Assembly: GCA_028280195.1 (NCBI GenBank)
Contig: JANQMH010000079.1
Location: 130,750-194,749, forward strand
Source of the DNA: Exilibacterium sp.
GTDB taxonomy: Bacteria; Pseudomonadota; Gammaproteobacteria; Pseudomonadales; Cellvibrionaceae
Direction: 5' to 3'
Length of the DNA stretch: 64,000 nucleotides
The notes beneath the pieces were generated by a model. It was not told the origin of the DNA, searched no databases, and worked only from the letters and a program-made list of their open reading frames with translations. The position numbers and the translations under genes are program-made. Below are positions 51,601-58,415 of the stretch, one piece after another (position 1 is the stretch's first letter; every line of letters begins with the position of its first letter).

Positions 51601-53404
51601 GGTCCATCAACAGCTGGCCCTCGCTACCGGACACCCCGGCATAGGGATCGAGGGGATTGGCTTCACTGATATCCACCAGGCCGTTGCCGCCGAGTAAGCG
51701 CGTGGTTTCGACCACACCCGCCTCATAACTGACAATACCACCCGACACATCGATTACCGCAGCCTCATCGATAGTGACACTGCCTTTGGCGAGGATATCC
51801 ACACTGCCGCCGCCGGCCGAGCGCTCACTGGCGGTTTTTTCTATGTTTTCCAGCCCCTCGGTCCAATCGAACAGCGGCGTGCCTCTGCGAATATCCACCG
51901 ACAGCGTGCTGCGCAGCAGGACACCGCCTTTTTGTTCGGGGGCATCCCGCAATTCGTTGGAGGTGATAAAAAAATCGATGGTGTTTCTGTCGGCCGATAC
52001 CACGGTATCTTCGGTGCCTGAAACATCGATGACGCTGCCGCCACCCATGGCAAAAAGCGCATCGGTGTCTTCAGCAGCATTGAGATCGCCAATGGTGTTT
52101 TCGCGGGCGCGAACCGTTACCTCGCCGCTGGGTGCAACGATCGAGGCGCCCTCCTCCATCACCACATAGCGCCCTTCGATATTGACCTGGGACTTGGGCT
52201 GGTCCAGGCCGTCGGCAGCGGTGGCCGCGGACCGATCGATGGCGATCTCCATACTGCTGCCTTCACGCAGCGATACATCGCCGGCCTCGCGGCCGACGGC
52301 AATTCGCTCGGTAACCGGCACTTCGGTATTGACATCGAAGTACAGCGCCTGACGCTCCAGCGGATCTTCGCGAAACTGGCTGGTGATGAACAGTTCGGCC
52401 CGATCCCGCGCCAGAATACGTATGCTGCCGTTGACATCGACGGCGGTGCTCGACTTGATCTGCCCGGCCTGTACGATCTCGCTGGCAACCAGGGTGACGT
52501 TACCCAGATTGGCCGTCAGCGCGCCGGCATTGACGACCGCGCCGCGGGCGCCGTCTTCGCGATCGCCGGAATCCACCTCGATCAGATAACCGCGATAATC
52601 GCCGTCGAGCGGATTGGTCAAGGCCAGATAGACATCTTTGCGCGATCCGGCCAGCACCACCTGACCGCCATCGCTGTCGATACTGCCCTCATTGATGACT
52701 TCCGGGCCGGCCAGCAGAATCGGTGCCTGATCACTGCGGATCTGCGCGCCCTGCTGGACAATGATGCGCGGCAGATCCTCGCTGCCCTCGGCGAGATCTT
52801 TGCCGTTGACCAGAAAAGCCTCGCCCCGGTTGATGGCATTGAACAGGGGTTCATTTTCAAACCGCGCCAGCTGCTGCTCGGACAGCTCGCCGTCCATCGG
52901 CGCACCGTTGAACTCCATGGCCGCGGCAATCAGCCCGTGAGTATCTATCTGGGCGTTTTCACCGAAGATGATGCCGTTGGGGTTAATCAGCCAGCAGGCG
53001 CCGTTACAGTTCAGACTGCCGAGAATCTGGCTGGGGGACTGCTGCTGGATGATATTGAGCGCAACCGCCTCACTGTTGGGCTGCTGGTAAGTGACCGCGT
53101 TGCGCTCGCCGATGTTGTAGCTGCCCCAGTAAGCCAGCAGGCGCGCCGTGTCCTGATCGACAATCAGATTGAGGCCGTCTGCAGAGACCCGCAGTTGCGC
53201 CTCACCGGATTTTATGCCGTCTTCGGCCAGCTCCGGCAGCATGTTTTCGATGGTGATGGGAAGATTGAGATCGTCCAGGTAAGAACCGGTATTGGGATTG
53301 GCTCTCCAGCGATCTGTAGGGCGCGGCAGGTCCTGCGCCAGCACGGTAGCCGGCAGGGCAAATTGCGAGACCACCAAGGTGACCAGTACACGCTTGGAAA
53401 ACAT
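42638..53404 (-). CDS. Giant two-partner-secreted exoprotein (TpsA, filamentous haemagglutinin type)
   Basis: The 3,588-residue protein has a signal peptide (FSKRVLVTLVVSQFALPATVLAQ) and a TPS/haemagglutination-activity domain in the first 250 residues, with LNIIQQQSPSQILGSLNCN, two Cys at 133 and 137, and INPNGIIFGENAQID at about 140-154. The rest is a long beta-helix-like array rich in Gly, Ala, Asp and Ser (GDI, AGGDI, LLAGG patterns), without strong sequence repeats and with almost no Cys. No surface-anchor motif is visible at the C-terminus (FITIELIDTGT). The ATG at 53404 follows GGGGGAG. It is likely an adhesin or matrix scaffold exported by the TpsB gene upstream. Very long frames on the opposite strand are shadows. 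Confidence 0.9.
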   Translation of the reverse strand: MFSKRVLVTLVVSQFALPATVLAQDLPRPTDRWRANPNTGSYLDDLNLPITIENMLPELAEDGIKSGEAQLRVSADGLNLIVDQDTARLLAYWGSYNIGERNAVTYQQPNSEAVALNIIQQQSPSQILGSLNCNGACWLINPNGIIFGENAQIDTHGLIAAAMEFNGAPMDGELSEQQLARFENEPLFNAINRGEAFLVNGKDLAEGSEDLPRIIVQQGAQIRSDQAPILLAGPEVINEGSIDSDGGQVVLAGSRKDVYLALTNPLDGDYRGYLIEVDSGDREDGARGAVVNAGALTANLGNVTLVASEIVQAGQIKSSTAVDVNGSIRILARDRAELFITSQFREDPLERQALYFDVNTEVPVTERIAVGREAGDVSLREGSSMEIAIDRSAATAADGLDQPKSQVNIEGRYVVMEEGASIVAPSGEVTVRARENTIGDLNAAEDTDALFAMGGGSVIDVSGTEDTVVSADRNTIDFFITSNELRDAPEQKGGVLLRSTLSVDIRRGTPLFDWTEGLENIEKTASERSAGGGSVDILAKGSVTIDEAAVIDVSGGIVSYEAGVVETTRLLGGNGLVDISEANPLDPYAGVSGSEGQLLMDPKWGEINSFRPTPTVSRYYRDAYFEGFGAGAITINAPHQHIAGDAQFLAGTRVGRFQREGANLPVGGSIDLVFAGANDNHDVFIVDQAIAVAEQIVDQELQLSRDLIENSGAAQFTIENGLGLVVQERDSSLRLRQGTSLGLAGRGVYVFGDIRTSGGDVALRQVGEAPQDPNGLEGTLRVSGTIDTRGAWVNDNPELSAGLQERLLIDAGDISLQASARLELGRTAALVADAGARATTTGALAIGKAGDITLSARRDAGGAELAIEGPLNVSALDGDKGGRLTIEATDVTIGDFGDSQFAADLRIDNTFFNSTQVGSYRFVAVDGNATLRSDADIDLSHASLVANADFFNTASAADAGSVLRAARLPDYLASSGELIVDALRASEENDAAGILTVEAGSRIVGPAASSVDLLANNRLLLDGEIKIAGGSVNATLQQVRLEESQLSNYMLVGDNADIDLSATAIDIPTNTLVTEKKLVDAGSLALNALFGYALVAEQARIDLSGTVVETTRRIVSGDNSNGALVDIRTPLAAGSFTVAAEEGFDIAATIDFGDAGEGYGGGRQGYLLTNDITTTRLGETISTETDANRDYPSLQLILGEDAVASATDGLAFGDAIDVEFTGLGHIATGNLNRSHTASMILDVDNSIAGGLAANNRITVSGDTLIRATTELVLDTPNLFLQAADLELLAPYVQLGQSADATQNLQVVIPPEQGTGSLLVDAELVDFFGNLSVSGADELAILASSGVRLRSALNRSTDTTPGSSGLTTAADILLAAPLMWGETLSDYSFDLVGADSVFEFAGTGSNSSPILSVGADLEINAGTIVIDSTIDNPFGAITLNAADTVRLGQRARLSVAGTRDVPLGRIEADGVSWVYELSSSGAPVRFDSLPEKVVAVNAPAIEAAEGSEIDLSGGGRIYGREFVAGLGGSSDILVNRPYTEGFVILPEHQSGYAPFDRVEFEGSGIPWGTSFEVSGSDQLADGSYTVLPANYALLPGALLITPESSSGGVGEGFNSRNRFGAEVVSGRFSSAGQVGAANWSGFRVEPGSVVNERAEYRITDADAFFAFDQPGTRPEENGRLVVTADQSLQFGGAILSSLTSPVGVSFDLAASGDIVIGESPVDGALLVDPNLFASIDADSVLIGGERSWQGDAWGVAPLARSVTFDGADIATQELLVTADEEVALQNNSRIDSTAAPSFSGNTWRPGNRGVTALFSTTAGSSLDLSQVSDPDGAFVLQQGSSVTAGGAIGIAYDGVDSLAQLSLGGGQAETRLQVAADTIVVGDTAAGAAIDGELLQSAQLSELKAGSTIAFNQSLTAALTELVLRSRRIDIDEAVDISLSASQSITLIGDSPVDLAADTPAAASSLALQAAQIHIQSGRADDESEASFLFADAAVTSLTATESLNTSGTVGLSASGDMNIAANIIGARGFSEFSAGARGSLALTQYSAAPPLDDPGRIFSPGAIFHFDGDQAVSVDTRIIARSGYIDIASKHGDAVLGENASLDVGAYRVAFPDQVRSAPAGTIAVRAAGDLSVADPTAFIFGSAEQSGTEGQLALLSGGQLSLAGGGYDGSIGQWSAGGVDLTLQAGSIAAGMDNVALLNGNGFDGDIDILLTGAGEDLLLGSDDSLSGANIRLATLSGELTIAGDLEATGATEKVVLYGGAGVNVADSATVRVAASEAALSVPSIPSILSIQSPEADVQVAAGAGLTLAGGLEIVKSAADTLTRVVVDMADTVGGTISLLLSDSVARAAIDQQDLDALAGDLINLADATDASVFISAGQPLAVRPLLDIYATDSLSVSALDLTGLRTAAGEAGVLQLRAAGDISINGGINAATDTLVGPVSTQILLQDDSWGINLIAGSDPASAYAYSDFRAGSGSITLGGNAFVQTGTGDIQVFAAGDFTLLGDSYIAALGKTDYLQDDFFFPGRLLPAWGDRIYSDLYPVLPDFSGFSRESGDIRMDIGGNIRGEGSSQTPATFIQRLSVDDFVVNNVDYSGIRTWTLAVDQIKGGIHAVGGGSIEVAARGNIDNVGFSTPGLGLGYTADRQFELLSGGSLTVNSRANIYHSSFANDGAAINVRAFGAIGANDSLAGSSLLLGSDTEMTLLAGADLDVDAIVNTFSLPASRSQRAIVGLPGGFESQASTFVYGFDTTAVRLTSVASAVTLKPGRDGVQSFLPANEFRTVYQDTRDLRFSLLPSVVEISALSGDIVLDENNLYLYPSAQSNFTLAAGADILAGRDNVTFRMPDLTADVVPTITDAFRPEGAIRVRDSLGRPTDTSNPLARLDNPVVEGAHSESLIDRSGSGRVGIFALAGDIGDGLDLEFEIPKQVDVFAGGDIINTTFDIQHGASGDISQVVATGDILFPVSIRDNGQGLEPTGAKGIKLAGPGDLIVSAGGDIDLGTTGGIESIGNLENPALPSAGASVHVYAGFNRRGDYKALVGDGVDGNQSIASLADFNLDSDSLEQLSAVDWFAQMGAVTGAESDAYGIMIDSVSRASGRSYDNLQQALADWSAFDATLQLRVSVSAMKDVALADPGFFVDNGDILFATPALGEAGFASEQERRQAFEDYWNGIGSLIALEYLLTPDREADLVAQLPAGQSLEAFSAQPLSTQLNTAVATFDATDSTRQLLIAERITVEHTKQGGREGLNAGNSLVNFERGYTAQRMFFGADFDAAIAGMVDKTQAIVSGEISSPGEVTFGSRDGRELDSIEEVFAAWQAGTGEDFSTDPQAQPGGDISLVFSVIRSRSGGDVNVMAPAGSVDVGLAAAQLQALEIDKAPDEQGVLALGLGDVNGIVADAYNVNESRSFSLAGGDMNLWSSFGDIDAGRGAKTAFVTPPAEFQISVETGAITVVRPPAVSGSGIRTSGSRSSTGEELSSAQRFYSLAEGPGATFLSTALGIVDAGEAGIESAGDLFIAAAEVRGADNINVGGVSVGVTTDTTVSAAVAGVGDAANAATESAQNAVAAAASGADADGGTAFITIELIDTGT

Positions 53405-53479
53405 AGCTCCCCCTTTTGAATTGAAGCAGCGGCGCCTTGAAGCAGCGGCGCCGCTTGGGCGCCGCCGGAAATCCCACAT

Positions 53480-55057
53480 CTAAAACTCAAATCGCCAACT
53501 GGCCCGGGCGCGGAAGGTATCTTTGCTGACTTCGCCCTCGTCCTTGAGGGCCAACCCTCCGTCCAGTTTTATATTCCACTGATCGGCCACCGTCGCCTTC
53601 AGGCCCAGGCCGACGCTGTCGATAAAAATATTGCCGGCTTGATCCGCCAGCGCTTCGTTTAAATACACCTTGGCGGCATCGTAAAAAAAATGTCCCGACA
53701 GCCCGGACAGTAAGTGCCAGTCTCCGGCCAGCGGCGGTGTCGCCAGCTCCAGCCTGCCGATAAAACCATAGTCACCCTGAATCTGCGATTCGAAGTAACC
53801 TCTGACGCTGGTGATACCGCCGGCACTCATCTGTTCGTTATTGACCAGGGGCGACTCGCTGATCTGGCCGCGCAGGCGATGGCTGAAACGCCACTGCCGC
53901 GGCAGTTGATAGTTGCGGGTCCAGTCAAACTTCCAAATGCCGAAGCTGGCACCCGCCTGGGACTTTTTCTCGTTGAACTCTTCGGAATCGTTGAGCAGCC
54001 GGGAGCCGAAACTGAAGCCGGTCGAGAAGCTGTCGGTTATGTTGCCGCTGCGGTGGAACAGATTGTACTGGGCTGAAAAAGTGGTATAGCTGACCGGCGT
54101 CTGGCGCACTTCGCCGCCGGCAAACACCAGGTCTTCATCAAAGTCTTTGTAATCAATACCGGTGGAGATGCTGTGCACGGCACTTTTGCTCTGCGAAATG
54201 GGCTGCACCCAGCGAAAACCGAAAATCTGCCCCTCGCCGATGACATTGATATCGTTAATGGCGGCCAGTTCGGAGTCCGACAGCACTGCATAGGCAGCCA
54301 GCTTGGCGCCCTTGTCGCCAAACGGGAACAGATAACTGGCGGCCAGTACGTTGACCTCCTCGGTATCTTCCGGCGTGATCTGCATCTGCAGTGAGGCTTC
54401 GTGATGGCGTTGCCACAGATTGCCATAGCGCAAATCCGCCGACACCCGCATATCCGTGGTATTCTCGGTATGGTAATTGGTCATTTCGATACCGCCGTGC
54501 AGTGGAAATTCATCGGCAACATTCAGATCTACATCCACCGTGCCGGGCACCGGACCCGCCTTCAGGGACGGCACTACCTTCAAATCCCTGTTTAGCTGAT
54601 TGGATTTCTGCACATCGGCCTGCAGCGCATTGATGTCCAGCACCTGGCCCGAACTCAGTGACGGAAAGCGCTGGCGAATGCCCTCGAGTGAGAAATAGCG
54701 CGAACCGGCCACCCGCACCCGCCGCACCCGCGCCTCTTCCACCTGCAGGCGAATCACGCCGCCGACTACGTCCTGTTCCGGTACACTCACCGCCGTCGCC
54801 GGATAGCCCGCCTGCCGATAGAGTTGTTGCACAGCCCCGGCAGCTTTGTCCACGTCCTGAATGGTGCGCGCCGCACCGAGGTAAGGCGACAGCGCCCGCT
54901 GCAGGGCTTCGGGGTCGATACTTTCCACCCCATCGACCCTATATTCCCAGATATCGATGAAAGTTACCGCCGCGGCGACAGCGGGCAGCAGCATCAAATA
55001 AACAGTCAAATAAAAACTTACGGCTAATTTAGCGGCGTGTTTTGACATAAATGGCAT
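53480..55057 (-). CDS. ShlB/FhaC-type TpsB outer-membrane transporter
   Basis: Omp85-superfamily partner that exports TpsA. Product of about 525 residues: a signal peptide, two POTRA domains at about 35-190 (VTFIDIWEYRVDGVESIDPE; AGYPATAVSVPEQDVVGGVI; VRRVRVAGSRYFSLEGIRQR), then a 16-strand beta barrel with the ITSVRGYFESQIQGDYG motif (VRGY/F loop) and terminal Phe (ASWRFEF). The start is uncertain: ATGs at 55057 and 55048, neither with a clear ribosome site. It is 75 bases upstream of the TpsA gene, the usual order. Confidence 0.9.
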   Translation of the reverse strand: MPFMSKHAAKLAVSFYLTVYLMLLPAVAAAVTFIDIWEYRVDGVESIDPEALQRALSPYLGAARTIQDVDKAAGAVQQLYRQAGYPATAVSVPEQDVVGGVIRLQVEEARVRRVRVAGSRYFSLEGIRQRFPSLSSGQVLDINALQADVQKSNQLNRDLKVVPSLKAGPVPGTVDVDLNVADEFPLHGGIEMTNYHTENTTDMRVSADLRYGNLWQRHHEASLQMQITPEDTEEVNVLAASYLFPFGDKGAKLAAYAVLSDSELAAINDINVIGEGQIFGFRWVQPISQSKSAVHSISTGIDYKDFDEDLVFAGGEVRQTPVSYTTFSAQYNLFHRSGNITDSFSTGFSFGSRLLNDSEEFNEKKSQAGASFGIWKFDWTRNYQLPRQWRFSHRLRGQISESPLVNNEQMSAGGITSVRGYFESQIQGDYGFIGRLELATPPLAGDWHLLSGLSGHFFYDAAKVYLNEALADQAGNIFIDSVGLGLKATVADQWNIKLDGGLALKDEGEVSKDTFRARASWRFEF

Positions 55058-55331
55058 GAGAAAGCTTTGATGCTGTAGGCAAAAGATCCCGTAAAGTAGC
55101 AGACCCAAAAGACCTGAAAATGAATTTTTTATGTATTTATTGTTGCAAAAAAGATGAATAAAGTGCCGCTATCGTGCGACTAGAGCCGCGACGCGATCGC
55201 GCATGAATTTATTGTTTGTTTAATGGCCTCGAATCGACCGCTGCGGTGTTTTTAATAATATCGGCAACAAGTTTTTATAACCAAGCGCGATGAACTTCCC
55301 GGCAACAGCACCGGGCCATAAAAATAAAAAA

Positions 55332-55352
55332 GGGGCGGTATTGCACCGCCCC
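55332..55352 (-). terminator. Strong intrinsic terminator of the PstS-like gene
   Basis: Perfect 8-base-pair stem GGGGCGGT-ATTGC-ACCGCCCC followed on the minus strand by TTTTTTATTTTTATGG. It lies 30 bases beyond the stop at 55382 and separates this operon from the TPS operon downstream. This is the clearest intrinsic terminator in the window. Confidence 0.93.
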
Positions 55353-55381
55353 CGTATCGACTGACTAAGCGAGGGGATCGA

Positions 55382-56875
55382 TTAGTTGGTGTTAGACACG
55401 TCGACGGGCGTACCGGCGGGGATAACAGCAGCCGCACAGGCACTCGGACCAACCAGACCTTTGTTGAAAGGCAGTACCGGGTTGGCGGGATTCCAGGGTA
55501 TGGAGGGCTGGGTAGCACCCTGCGCCAGAGCCAGAGAACCCACTGCAACGGGGTTGCCGCCATCGAGAATTTCCGGTGTGCGGAAACCATTTAACGGCCG
55601 GTCGTCGTTGGTGGTAGTGCCCGAGTCATCCAGCAGGCTGGCGTTGAAGGTGGCAACAGCGCCTACGTCCTGGGCGGTAGCGACCAGTTCATTGGCCAGC
55701 GCCAGTACTTCACCGGCAACCACATCGGTACGCCACTGAATGGACAGAGTCGCCCAGTTTTGGTACAGGCCGGAGGCCACGTTAGCCAGACTCGGCGTCA
55801 CACCGTCCACGGCGATGTATTTGAAGTTGTTGCGATCGGTACGGCCTTCGTCAACTTTTTCCAGAGACTGGATGCCAATGCCGGTACGGTTCTGTGCATC
55901 CAGGTTGGTCAGGCAACGACCCATATCGGAGGAACCGATATTCTGGTGAATGTAGGGCGGAGGCAGCGGGAAGCCGGGTACCAGCTCGGGAATGTCGATA
56001 TCGTTGGAGCCGCTGTCGCTGGAAGTATCCAGGGCTGTCGGCAGACCCAGGAAGGCCTGGTTGCCGGCACCGCGGTACAGGCACGCATTACCCATGTAGA
56101 AGGTATTGAACTGCGCCTGGGTACCGGAACCGGGTCTGCGCACACACACTTCGACGTTGGGGCTGTCGGGGGTGAGGCCCAGCTGCGACCACTCGGCAAT
56201 GTTACCGGCAAACAGGTTGGCAATGACGGCGGAGGACAGCGACGGCATATCGCTGATTTCATCTGAGCCCGGATTCAGGCCTTGAGCAGTTTGCAGCGCA
56301 TCGCGCAGGTCGGTCGTTACTACGATACCGAAAGTTTGCGCGTTAACCGGGAACACAGACAGCGGCGCGGCCAGGTTGACATTTCTGGAACCGTTGGCGG
56401 GAATGGCGAACAGCTCCGGCTCAACATCGGAGATACCTACCTGGGCCTGAACGTCGATAGTCGTGTCGGAACAGGTCCACTGGCGGCCACCGGGAGTATC
56501 TTCAGTACAGGTGCTGAGATCCAGACCCGCGACCAGACCCAATACCGGATCCGTGGCGTTGGTGACCGGCTCGACACCGGTAGAGGAACCACCGGACTCT
56601 TTGCGGAACAGTACATCGCGATCGCCAGAGATGCCGGCGGCGGAACCGTCGCGCACGGTACAGGAGAACGCCGAGGCAGAGTCGGACGGGTTGTTGAATG
56701 TGTCCAGCGTACTGGCGTCGCAAATCTGGTTGATATAGTTCGCAAACTGAATGTCAGCAGCAGTCGCACCGGAAGTGGTCATGATCAGATCCACATTGGC
56801 GGTGGGCGGCAGTGCCAAAGCCTGTGAAGAGACAACGCCGGCTGCAACGGCAGCCGCTAAACCTTTGATTTTCAT
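55382..56875 (-). CDS. PstS-like secreted substrate-binding protein
   Basis: The 497-residue product has a signal peptide (about 1-21, LAAAVAAGVVSSQALA) and a periplasmic-binding-protein fold of the PstS type: VDLIMTTSGATAADIQFANY, SSAVIANLFAGNIAEWSQLG, VEVCVRRPGSGTQAQFNTF. The ligand may be phosphate or another oxyanion; no ABC permease or ATPase is near. It has a long extra C-terminal region and several Cys (for example QICDAS, FSCTV, STCTED, WTCSDT) that could form disulfides, which suggests an extracellular role. Starts at the ATG at 56875 with GAGGA upstream. It is 51 bases after the VPLPA-CTERM gene and ends in a strong terminator. Confidence 0.75.
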   Translation of the reverse strand: MKIKGLAAAVAAGVVSSQALALPPTANVDLIMTTSGATAADIQFANYINQICDASTLDTFNNPSDSASAFSCTVRDGSAAGISGDRDVLFRKESGGSSTGVEPVTNATDPVLGLVAGLDLSTCTEDTPGGRQWTCSDTTIDVQAQVGISDVEPELFAIPANGSRNVNLAAPLSVFPVNAQTFGIVVTTDLRDALQTAQGLNPGSDEISDMPSLSSAVIANLFAGNIAEWSQLGLTPDSPNVEVCVRRPGSGTQAQFNTFYMGNACLYRGAGNQAFLGLPTALDTSSDSGSNDIDIPELVPGFPLPPPYIHQNIGSSDMGRCLTNLDAQNRTGIGIQSLEKVDEGRTDRNNFKYIAVDGVTPSLANVASGLYQNWATLSIQWRTDVVAGEVLALANELVATAQDVGAVATFNASLLDDSGTTTNDDRPLNGFRTPEILDGGNPVAVGSLALAQGATQPSIPWNPANPVLPFNKGLVGPSACAAAVIPAGTPVDVSNTN

Positions 56876-56926
56876 AGCTTTCCTCAAACTGACTCTAGGA
56901 GAAATAAGGGAAGAAACAGCCACAAC

Positions 56927-57700
56927 TCAAGCCTTGGATGCCTTGCGACGGCGGGCGGCGCCGGCCATACCCAGCAGCGCTGAACCGAACAGCCAGGCGG
57001 CAGCTGGTACCGGAACTGCATACACCAGTTCACCGGTGGCCAGGTCCAGGGTCCAGATCTTGGCGTCCATCTTGACATTGCCACCCTGGGCAGTCGCATT
57101 CAGGCCCACAACCCAGGCGTTGAGCGGGTCCGCATCAGTGCCGGAGGTGTCGACATTGTTGAACGCGAAGGTCAGGCCGCCCAGTTGCTCGCCCCAGACA
57201 TTACCGGCTCCGGCGTAATTGGCGCCTTCGAGGAAAAACACCGGATCATCGACAGTGCCGGCACCACTGGTGGAAGTCGCGAGAACATTTTCGTAGTTCT
57301 CGAAAAACGACAGGCGCGCAGTCAGCGGCGTAACAGCGAGATCACTGGCAGGCATTTGACTGCCGGTGAAGTAAAAGCCGTAGTTGTCCAATTCACCCGG
57401 GACGAACTGAGTCGAGTTACCCGCCACATTGAAGCGGATATCACCGTCGCCGATAAAGGCCAGGCCTTCGGCGCTCAGACCGAAAGTCTGATCAGCCGCT
57501 TCGCCGGTCATGAACTGGCGGGTGGTTACGCCCAAGTCCTGAGTGAAAGACCTGTTATTGTCGGCATTCCACACCGTCAGCACCAGCTCTCCGTCGATGG
57601 GGTTACCCGCATTACCGCCAACACCACTCTCCCATGCAGCGCTAGCTCCAGCGCTAATGAAAACAGCAGCTGCAGCAATAGCCAATTTATCCAATTTCAT
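56927..57700 (-). CDS. VPLPA-CTERM-type secreted protein (operon with PstS-like gene)
   Basis: The 257-residue product has a signal peptide (LDKLAIAAAAVFISAGASA), a body with aromatic and Asn/Gly-rich strands, and the tail VPVPAAAWLFGSALLGMAG followed by AARRRKASKA, a textbook VPLPA-CTERM/PEP-CTERM sorting tail. It has a strong AGGAGG ribosome site 4 bases before the ATG and should be highly expressed. It shares a transcript with the downstream PstS-like gene and is divergent from the exopolysaccharide operon across a 715-base regulatory region. Confidence 0.85.
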   Translation of the reverse strand: MKLDKLAIAAAAVFISAGASAAWESGVGGNAGNPIDGELVLTVWNADNNRSFTQDLGVTTRQFMTGEAADQTFGLSAEGLAFIGDGDIRFNVAGNSTQFVPGELDNYGFYFTGSQMPASDLAVTPLTARLSFFENYENVLATSTSGAGTVDDPVFFLEGANYAGAGNVWGEQLGGLTFAFNNVDTSGTDADPLNAWVVGLNATAQGGNVKMDAKIWTLDLATGELVYAVPVPAAAWLFGSALLGMAGAARRRKASKA

Positions 57701-58415
57701 AAAACCTCCTGCGGTTTTTTAATTAGACGTAAAATTAAAGATAAATATTAAGTGCAACCCGGCTATCTTGGCATCAATACCGATACATCCATTGCAAGAG
57801 ATGCCAAGACCCGCAGCTTTCCGGCCCCGCCTCGCGGCGAGTGTGGCGAGTACTATCAAGATTTGGCTGCAAAGCAGCCACAGGCAATGTAAGCATTGCC
57901 CGGCTCGTCTTAGACGACGCGGCTATTTATAACAGCAATACGGCCGCAGAAAATGACAGGGAAATGAACTTTTTAAGAAATCTTAAATATATGCGGCATG
58001 GCAACGCCGCGTAATACATTTGCATTGAAATTTAATTCTATATGATCGAAATAGGTGCTTTTATCAAACTACAATTAACTGGTAACCAGGCAGTTAAAGG
58101 GTGTTTATGGCTGCTTTTAGAATTTGTTAACGCTGTGCCGGTCTGCGGCGTTTTTCACTCACCGCTTTCACTCATAAAACGGCTGCAGCCGTTGCAGTTT
58201 TTTCGCTGTAATTTGTCGCTGTAATAAATCGGCAATAAATTTGTCAAAAACGCCGCCGGCAGGAACGCGGCAGAGCCCGGCAGCTGAGCTTTTAGCCGCC
58301 TCAGCCAGGCGGCCGCAAGCGTCATAATATCGCAATGAAAGTGACATATTGTGTCCCGCCTGAACAAAAAACGGTGCCCCCCGTCTAACCCGGCAAACCG
58401 AGAGATGCATTGTCA
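57701..58415. promoter_or_regulatory. Divergent regulatory region between VPLPA-CTERM gene and exopolysaccharide operon
   Basis: A 715-base gap without a credible gene. It is AT-rich at both ends and holds three consecutive small hairpins (57865-57917), a GCGGC/GCCGC hairpin near 57990, and the palindrome AACGGCTGCAGCCGTT near 58180 followed by GCAGTTTTTT, which could be a terminator or attenuator on the plus strand. No sigma-54 -24/-12 element with correct spacing was found. The last 30 bases include the weak ribosome site GAGAG for the export gene. Confidence 0.5.
57865..57917. other. Three tandem hairpins in the divergent region
   Basis: GGCTGC-AAA-GCAGCC (57865-57879), GGCAATG-TAAG-CATTGCC (57883-57900) and TCGTC-TTA-GACGA (57905-57917) follow each other with gaps of 3 and 4 bases. 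All are perfect. They may be part of a leader RNA of the minus-strand gene or operator sites. Some local similarity to a c-di-GMP-I riboswitch core exists but not enough for a call. Confidence 0.6.

Noticed and set aside
57785..57805. Sigma-54 -24/-12 promoter upstream of the VPLPA-CTERM gene
   Set aside because: TTGGCATCTCTTGCAA on the minus strand has the right words, but only 8 bases separate GG and GC instead of 10.
57840..57920. Possible c-di-GMP-I (GEMM) riboswitch
   Set aside because: GCAAAGC followed by CCACAGGC recalls part of the core, but the conserved GNRA-tetraloop stem and GGGACGC are missing. A covariance search would decide.
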